Part shown: positions 57,400 to 64,000 of the stretch, piece after piece
Position numbering within the stretch: the first letter of the stretch is position 1
How the letters are laid out: each line of letters begins with the position of its first letter
From: Gerris lacustris
Lineage: Eukaryota; Arthropoda; Insecta; Hemiptera; Gerridae
DNA: 64,000 bases
Assembly (NCBI GenBank): GCA_951217055.1
Contig: OX578284.1
Location: 46,613,177-46,677,176, forward strand
Reading direction: 5' to 3'
Notes under the pieces: model-generated
What the model saw: the letters and a program-made list of their open reading frames with translations, nothing else
The model's database searches: none
What the model was told of the DNA's origin: nothing
Position numbers and translations under genes: made by a program

Positions 57400-58205
57400 T
57401 CATTTAATACCCCACTCAAAAATTAAAAATGATTTTACCACATTTGAGTGGATTTTCTATATTTTTCCTATGTGTGCCAGTATTTTAAATTGTATGATAA
57501 GCTGATGTATGGTGTTGGATCCTTTAGGGTAATAATGCAAAACCTCTTATTTACGTGGCAACGTTTCGGCCTAGCCGGCCATTCTCAAGCCTGTAATTTG
57601 GAACTGTGAGGATCGTTACATGTTAAGTGAAAGTGAAAGTATAGTTAAATCGGAACCACAAAGTTCCTTCGTCAAAACATTGGTTTTGAAACATAAAATA
57701 AACCATCTCCTCACTACCGTAGTTACCTTTTTAAATTAGTCCCATTGTTATTATGTTTTTATTGTTTTATCTTGGTGTTAATATTTGTTATGTTAAATTT
57801 TATTGTTATTGAGCTGCGATGCAACCGTAAAGTTGTATGATCGGTAGTGAGGAGATGGTTTATTTTATGTTTCAAAACCAATGTTTTGACGAAGGAACTT
57901 TGTGGTTCCGATTTAACTATACTTTCACTTTCACTTAACATGTAACGATCCTCACAGTTCCAAATTACAGGCTTGAGAATGGCCGGCTAGGCCGAAACGT
58001 TGCCACGTAAATAAGAGGTTTTGCATTATTACCCTAAAGGATCCAACACCATACATCAAATTATTAAAAAGGGTACAACTTGGAATAATATTGTATGATA
58101 AGCTTTTTAGCTTAAATCGGTTCGGGGGATATGAATCAAAGGGCGACGGACAGATTGACACACCACCCTCGACATAAGAGTTTCGAGAAAGGTCTACGAA
58201 ACCCT
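57400..58205 (-). repeat. Family C copy interrupted by an inverted-dimer insertion
   Basis: ttttcctatgtgtgccagta on the left and gggcgacggacagattgaca, then ggtctacgaaaccctaaaaa, on the right are the family C parts found around 53440-53620 on the opposite strand. The join is broken by 57504-58089. Confidence 0.65.
57504..58089. mobile_element. Inverted-dimer insertion, possible Penelope-like element
   Basis: An exact 15-bp target duplication attgtatgataagct (57489-57503 and 58090-58104) brackets 586 bp. The insert is two near-perfect ~216-bp arms (about 57504-57718 and 57845-58059) around a ~125-bp centre, plus a ~30-bp asymmetric tail (aaattattaaaaagggtaca) on the right. The arms contain ggcaacgtttcggcctagcc, then ggccattctcaagcctg, the style of sequence near the 3' ends of Penelope-like retroelements. 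Inverted or tandem dimers, an asymmetric tail and ~15-bp duplications are also known for that class. No reverse transcriptase is present, so the assignment is inference. Confidence 0.75.
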
Positions 58206-58679
58206 AAAAATGATCAAATATAGAAGGAAATGTTTGATATCTTTTATAAGGTACAGGTAGCTAAATGTCATCATTGGTAATTGGTATTTTAGAAGCAGGG
58301 GATCCAAGTTTGATTTTCGACTTCACCAAGAGACAAACACGATGTACATCCAGCATTAAATGGAATTAAATGGATAGCTACTTAAGTGAAATGACGTCTA
58401 TCTGGTTGCTAATGGCAATTATTAGGTTTATATCGCTGATGGAGTGAAACGCCAGCCCTTGTCATCCATTACATAGACAAGTGTAATAGTTGCACAAGCC
58501 AATTAGCAGGCTAATACCTCCACAGGCTGATGCACCATGTATTATCAATGTTAATGCAAATGTCTGTTAAAAATATATGATGTTTATAACCTGTCAGATA
58601 TATAACCTTTCATAAAAATCAAATCAGAGGTAAGACAGTGTTGACATCTTCTCAACTTCATGGAAAAATATTAAATCAA

Positions 58680-58790
58680 TAATACGTTTTTAGTAATTAA
58701 ATTCAGTGTGGCCAACAGGTTAGTCAACCTCTGAAGATGATTGTCATGGTGCGCTCCTATCGGCGAAATATAATACTAAAAAGTGAAAAC
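58680..58790. repeat. CTGAAGATG...GGCGAAAT fragment
   Basis: aacctctgaagatgattgtc, then cgctcctatcggcgaaat, resembles the symmetrical words in the insert at 57504-58089 and in 50104-50300. Probably a remnant of a related element. Confidence 0.35.
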
Positions 58791-59179
58791 CGAACTACCT
58801 CCTAACTTCCTATAACTACATTTAAGAGTGTCACATATTTCATGTCGTTTTGGCGTGATAGAAATTTCTTCAGTCTACCTGCCGAAAAAAATATCTATGT
58901 TAAAATGGCAACTTTAATCAGACTATTGCAAATACTCAATTTTAAAATCGAATAAATTTTAAGATTGGCTGAAAGCAGATATTCACACAAATTCCCAAAT
59001 AGAATTTAGAATCCCCAGAGAAATATAACTTGCTTTTAAGAAGTGGGAATCGTCTTGGAGAAATAAAAATATTTTGAAAGGTAAGCAGAATTTATTGAAG
59101 CTAGACACGTATTTACCTGTTTAATATGGAAGAAACAAGGTATATGCCACGTCTATATAAGTATTTATATATAAATACT

Positions 59180-59235
59180 AGACTTCTCCCCACGCTTCGC
59201 ACGGGGTTCATGCTAGGAATCAGTGGCTGTATCCT
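59180..59235 (-). repeat. Short repeat end with CCCCGTGCGAAGCGTGGGG
   Basis: On minus, accccgtgcgaagcgtgggg then agaagtctagtatttat resembles the abundant 'cgcgaagc' ends of insect short repeats. Only the end is recognisable. Confidence 0.4.
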
Positions 59236-59439
59236 ATTGCTAAAATATTGCATTATTATGTAGGCCATGTCATAATAAAATATAATACTTTATATTTTAT
59301 TATTTTTAATAACAGAAAATGTCACTGCCTGGCTTGAGAAAGACACCCACAAAAAAAATTTGTTTTCTTAGAATCATTATTACTTTCTGAGAGTTTTACG
59401 CTGCCTGTAATACTACGCAAACAGTATTTATACATTTTT

Positions 59440-60080
59440 ACTTCCGAGCTTACCGAAGCTAACGGAAGCAGTGTGATCGCACAGACGTGAGAAACGTTTT
59501 TGTGTTCGATTTCAAAAATCCCAAGACAGAAATCCGTCTCAGAGATCAGGGAACATTTGCCTCCGAGCTAACCGAAGGTAACGGAAGCTGTGTGTGATCG
59601 TTCTGAAGAACGAAAATATTTTAAGTCTCCGATTTCAAAAAATCGAAGGCATAAATCCGTTTTAGACATCAGGGAAAATTTTTGGTTCCGAGTCTATCTG
59701 TCGGTCTGCCACTCAATTTTTGCGAACCAACATATCCTAAAACCTAAACATCTGATTTTAATGAAATTTGTATGATAGGTCATAATTAGCTCATTGATGG
59801 TCCCATATAAGTTTCAACCTTCTGCGCTCATTTGTTTCTCTTCCACATGCGCACAAACAAACAGAAAAACATTAATAAAATGTAATAATTTTATTTATGC
59901 TTAAGAACGAAAATATTTTATGTTTCCGATTTCAAAAATTCTAGGACTAAAATCCGTTTCAGACATCAGGGAATATTTTTGGTTTCGTGTCACTCAATGT
60001 TTGAGAATAAATCTTAAAATAAATTGATACTTTAATTCATGTAAAACATTAAAAACACCTTGACCAAATGAGCGAATTTT
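59440..60080 (+). repeat. Family F copies, partly tandem
   Basis: Hairpin starts at 59441 (cttccgagcttaccgaagc then taacggaagc) and 59560 (cctccgagctaaccgaagg then taacggaagc). The second continues through gatcgttctgaagaacga, tttagacatcaggg, ttggttccgagtctatctgt, caccaacatatcc-like sequence, ttggtccca-like sequence and ctcttccacatgcgcac. A third partial copy restarts at 59905 (aagaacgaaaatattttatg). Confidence 0.82.
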
Positions 60081-60289
60081 CAAAGAAATCTGCGTATTAT
60101 TGGCTTATGATAATATAGTGAAATTTTGGTTTAGAATTTGGATTGGTGAAAAAAAAAAAAATTATACAAAAGTCAAAATAGTATTTACCCTTCAAGATGC
60201 ATGTCGTTGGAAAGCTCTTTAAGAGTACAGTAATTGTTGTTATGTACACTTTTATCACATTTTTAAATAAGAGGTGGGTAAATTGAAAA

Positions 60290-61920
60290 AATACTCTGCC
60301 AATTAATGTGGCACATAGCTTCCTCGCAAATAAAAGACCAAATTAAGAAAAATACCTCGATAATCATAATCAAAAAGTTGGAACGGCGCATCACTGTTCC
60401 AGTAAATATTTAATAAAGTTGAAGAAATTTAAACATTTGTTGGAGAAACAAAGCCTCCAACAAGCACCAAAAGTTAGCGCACATAATATAATTAATTTAA
60501 TAAACAAATATAAAACTGAAACCAAATCGTAGAAACCGCTGTATAAACAGTTTTTTTAAATTTACCCCCTCAAAACTAAAAATAACACAATATAGAATAC
60601 AACAAAAATTAATCTACTATGCAAGAGCTTTTCAACGGTATACATCATATTATAAAAGATTAACTTTAACATTTGTACCCCTGTACTCTGAGGTACCAAA
60701 GTTATATTTTTAAAAAACAAACAATACAAAAGGGCATTCATTTAACTAATAAATGCATATAAATAAAAAACCTAATATCAAAAAAGTATTTAAACCCTTT
60801 AACCTACAACAAAATTATAAATCGGTACAAAAGTATATGTACAACATTTTTAAAAAAATAAACAAATAAAATAGCTTTAATGTACATATCAAGGCCTTTA
60901 AAATGATATACGACACAATATTAAAATAAAAAAAAATGGTCACGTGACACGGCGCACGGGAAAAAGTTTACTCTCATGTTCTCAGCAAGTAGGATGAACT
61001 AATAAAATAAAATATACTCAATTCAAAGAAAATTAGTGTGAGATTCAATCGCCGCAATCAGAAATAAAATCGGCCAACTATTATAGAAACTATGGCCATT
61101 CAAAGACAAAAATGGAAAAAAATAAAACCAAAAAATAACAAAATTATCACCATCTAAGGTACAACCGATGATGATACGATAAAAACTCATAGGACTAAAG
61201 TTGTAGATCTTTTAAAATCAGTTACCACTTGTGCTATCCATTTTCTAATACGACTTACCGTTTAGCCGCAATAAGCCCCCAAACCAGCTTAAAAATCAAG
61301 TCACCCATTTTTATTTTTTTAAGGGAGGAAGGAGGGGGAAAAGTGAACTTTGTATAATTATTTTGGTGCACAATATGGACGTTGCGCGTCGAATGGCGCA
61401 AACCACAAGTCTCTAGCTCTTCAGGAAGTGGGTAAACATTAATGTCAGTCAGTGAGTCAGTTAGCCATGCGGCTTTATAATATGAGACATATTAATTTAG
61501 CATGAAATTAGGCAGGTGTTATCTGCAGGCTACTTTCGACCAACCATAAAAATTTCATAAAAATCAGATGATTACTCTTAAAGATATGGCTGTAAATAAA
61601 TGTATGTTTGTGAGCATGTGGATGACAAACAAATAAGCGCAGAAGGTTGAAACTTATATGGGACCAACAATGGGCTAATTATGACCTACCAACCAAATTT
61701 CATTAAAATTGGACGTGTAGTTTTTAAGATATGGCGGTTCGCAAATATTGAACGACAGACCGACAGACCGACAGACCGACAGACAGACACGGAACCAAAA
61801 ATGTTCCCTGATGTCTGAAACGGATTTCTGTCTTGGAATTTTTGAAATCGGAGACCTAAAATTTTTTCGTTCTTCAGAACGATCACATAGCTTCCGTTAC
61901 CTTCGGTAAACTCGGAAGCA
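60290..61920 (-). repeat. Longest family F copy (possibly with insert)
   Basis: On minus the hairpin gcttccgagtttaccgaagg then taacggaagc is at 61919-61889. gatcgttctgaagaacgaa, then ttccaagacagaaatccgtt, tctgtctgtcggtctgtcgg, gcgaaccgccatatctt, gacctaccat-like sequence and ttggtcccatataag follow to about 61630. The distal end gaggaagctatgtgccac then attaattggcag is at 60335-60297. The 1.2 kb between is AT-rich and could be element interior or a later insertion. Confidence 0.7.
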
Positions 61921-61924
61921 AAAC

Positions 61925-62045
61925 ACTAGTCCGATTTTAATGAAATTTGGATGGTAGGTCATTATTACCCTATTGTTGGTCCCATTTAAGTGCCACCCTT
62001 CTGCGCCTATTGGTTTTTTTCGTCCACATGGGCACAAACAAACTT
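61925..62045 (+). repeat. Family F internal fragment
   Basis: gtccgattttaatgaaattt, then ggatggtaggtcattattac and ttggtcccatttaag to ccacatgggcacaaac. It lies head to head with the preceding copy. Confidence 0.7.
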
Positions 62046-62503
62046 TTATTTATCTCCAGTAGGGACGAAATGTAACTTTTCAGGGCTAGTTTATAGGTAA
62101 TAATGTTGGTCTTTTCATCCCTGTTCTTAATAACGGGGAAATAATGTGAAAACAGGGAAATAATGTAAAAACGGGTTATAATCCACGTTCGCCAACCTAA
62201 TTATTTTGTAAATAGTAGAGAATGAATAGAAAATGTAGTGAATTGGTTGAAATCAGGTTGGCAACGCTGCTTTTAAACTCCCAGCTGTACTGCGAGTCAT
62301 TCTACGATGTTTTGTTTACTTTTGCTTAGCTTACGTTGAACTTTATTTTTTTTTATTACTTTAAAAGTGATTACTAATTGCTTTAAATCATTTAAATAAT
62401 TTATATTATTTAATTTCTGTATTAAATTCGTTTAATAAAGAAATACAAATGTTTTCTTTGTTGAATAAATCTTATATAGCGCTCTTTCTGGAGATAAAAT
62501 TTT

Positions 62504-62785
62504 GTATGTACCTCGAGAATAATGCATTAATTCCCTTGTTATAATTATCTCCCTCGGCTACGCCTCGGGAGATAATTGGAATTAATCCCTCGGCTTCGCC
62601 TCGGGAAGTAAGATACCTAATAGTATATACCCTCGGCTTCGCCTCGGGAAGTAAGATACCTAATACCCTCGGCTTCGCCTCGGGATTTAGTTACCTTGAT
62701 TCCTTCGGCTTTGCCTCAGGAATCAACTCAGTGACTCGGGAAATAATATCTTACATTATTCCCTAGGTACATAAATAACTATTAC
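62504..62785 (+). mobile_element. Family D MITE, most complete copy
   Basis: The ends tatgtacctcgagaataatg and cattattccctaggtacata are inverted. Four ccctcggcttcgcctcggg-type blocks lie inside (about 62551, 62598, 62630, 62666), two of them in a local duplication of gggaagtaagatacctaata. A fifth, diverged block is ccttcggctttgcctcagg. Non-coding. Confidence 0.88.
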
Positions 62786-62789
62786 ATCT

Positions 62790-64000
62790 ATATCTTGAAA
62801 AGTACTTATCTGGTTTTCATTAAATTTGGACGAAAATCTTACTTATTTATTGGCGATAAATCGTAATACTTGGAATATATTGCGAAAAATATGTCATCAA
62901 ATTTCAATGTTTAGCGATATATTCAACAACTGAAAAATATGTTTGTGATTGGCTATCATTAAATCATCAGTTCATAGTTTAGACTAATTAGAGTGTATTG
63001 TACAGAAATGTGTATGTAATCTGAATAAAGCATTGGAAGGTGACTGATTAAGTTTACTCCTTATGACATACTCAGTCATTTTAGGTTCATGTTAGAGAAC
63101 TTGTTGCATACTCAAATCGCATGTGCATGTCAACTTAGCCGATATAAATCGCATTAAACATTTTCATTTGCATTTCAAATAAACTTAATTTTTTATATTA
63201 TACAAAAAAAAGGATCATTAATTTTTTTGCAATCATTACGCTTTTAAAGCAGATTTGTAGTTTCTTGTGAAAAATACAATTAACTTAGTAAAAATACAGG
63301 GGCAAAAAAATATACTACACGCGTGCAACAAATAATTTTCGGACAATTTCGCACAAATTACTTGTTGGCGTGTTGCGTGTTATAAGGTAATGGGAAAAAA
63401 TTTAGTAGCGGTGTCCAATCTTTAAGAAGAAAATATAGAAGACGAAGGGAAAAACTAGACGAAAAAAATTGTATATTTTCTGTATTTTCAAGGCAGAAAG
63501 CATGATATAACTAATAGGAACACAGTGAAAAGAAAAACAGCTTCAGAATCTTTCATTTTCAAAGAAAAACTACCTCCCCCCAACATTTCATCGGACCCCG
63601 CTTTTCAATCTCACCGAAACTTTGAGGTCAAACAATTTCCCACTTTCTTAACAGGGGCTATTGGAGAAATCTCTCACAGAGTAGAAAGCCAATTTTTTAT
63701 TAAAAATGCCTTTAGATATAGAAATATCCGGCTTGTGTAAAGATTTCATTTTTAAGTTGAAGGAAATTATATTTTTAAAAAGAAAAAAAAAAATGTTAGA
63801 TAAATGGGAGAAAAATAGTCTTAAATTAATGAGATAAATAATTAACAATAATTTAAAATAGATTAACTGTAAACCTACTTATAAAATAGACGTTATAATC
63901 ATCTCTGTGAATTAATAATTGTAAACTTGAAATTATTTTCTGAAGATAGAATTGTAGTTTATCATATTTTAAACTTTTAATTACTCAAGGGATTTGCAAA
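62790..64000. other. AT-rich sequence, nothing recognised
   Basis: No gene or element end could be supported. Short frames at 63525-63740 (plus) and 63648-63848 (minus) have no recognisable domain. Confidence 0.4.

Overview
This is an AT-rich, repeat-dense eukaryotic window, almost certainly from an arthropod and most likely an insect. The only host gene piece I can support is one minus-strand exon at 32325-32485. It encodes the start of an immunoglobulin domain of the Dpr (defective proboscis extension response) family of neuronal surface proteins, and it has a long polypyrimidine acceptor and a GT donor. Dpr genes are arthropod genes with very long introns, so most or all of the window is probably intronic. 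No neighbouring Dpr exon was found by eye.

Everything else is repeat-derived. From left to right: a 27-bp minisatellite in three 9-unit higher-order copies (2278-3006); a 78-bp tandem array made from a dispersed repeat (7069-7500); inverted-repeat elements and a perfect 96-bp palindrome (7.5-10.8 kb); many copies of dispersed families here named B, C and F; a transfer-RNA-like SINE (about 16 kb); a tandemly duplicated terminal-inverted-repeat element (18.2-18.9 kb); a 5'-truncated RTE-type LINE tail (18992-19214); two near-identical foldback elements (20.5 and 37.2 kb); two decayed hAT transposons with 8-bp target duplications (23052-23821 and 28675-31004, the second carrying a nested hAT MITE that has its own 8-bp duplication); foldback elements with CAGGGTGRTCC ends (26-27 kb and 44.7-45.7 kb); a nested MITE (34.1-34.9 kb) inserted into one of two adjacent related copies; a 5'-truncated LINE carrying an intact RNase H domain (40275-41650, 14-bp target duplication); a pair of 0.94-1.03 kb inverted repeats about 8 kb apart (41.8-51.8 kb); and an inverted-dimer insertion with a 15-bp target duplication resembling Penelope-like elements (57504-58089).

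Family labels are my own. F: starts with a conserved stem-loop, CTTCCGAGCTTACCGAAGG followed by TAACGGAAGC. B: contains TGAGAAAGTTTGTCTGAG and a B-box-like GGGGAATCRAACC. C: contains ATGGCGGC and a GACGGACGGAC-like run. D: MITE with TATGTACCTAGGGAATAATG ends and internal CTCGGCTTCGCCTCGG blocks. E: begins GTTTACACGATCCAAG. G: pair at 13.9 and 21.0 kb. I: TAAAGGCC ends. J: AGGCTGTGAA ends.

No RNA gene, CRISPR, operon or bacterial feature is present. All homology statements are by eye; no database search was run.
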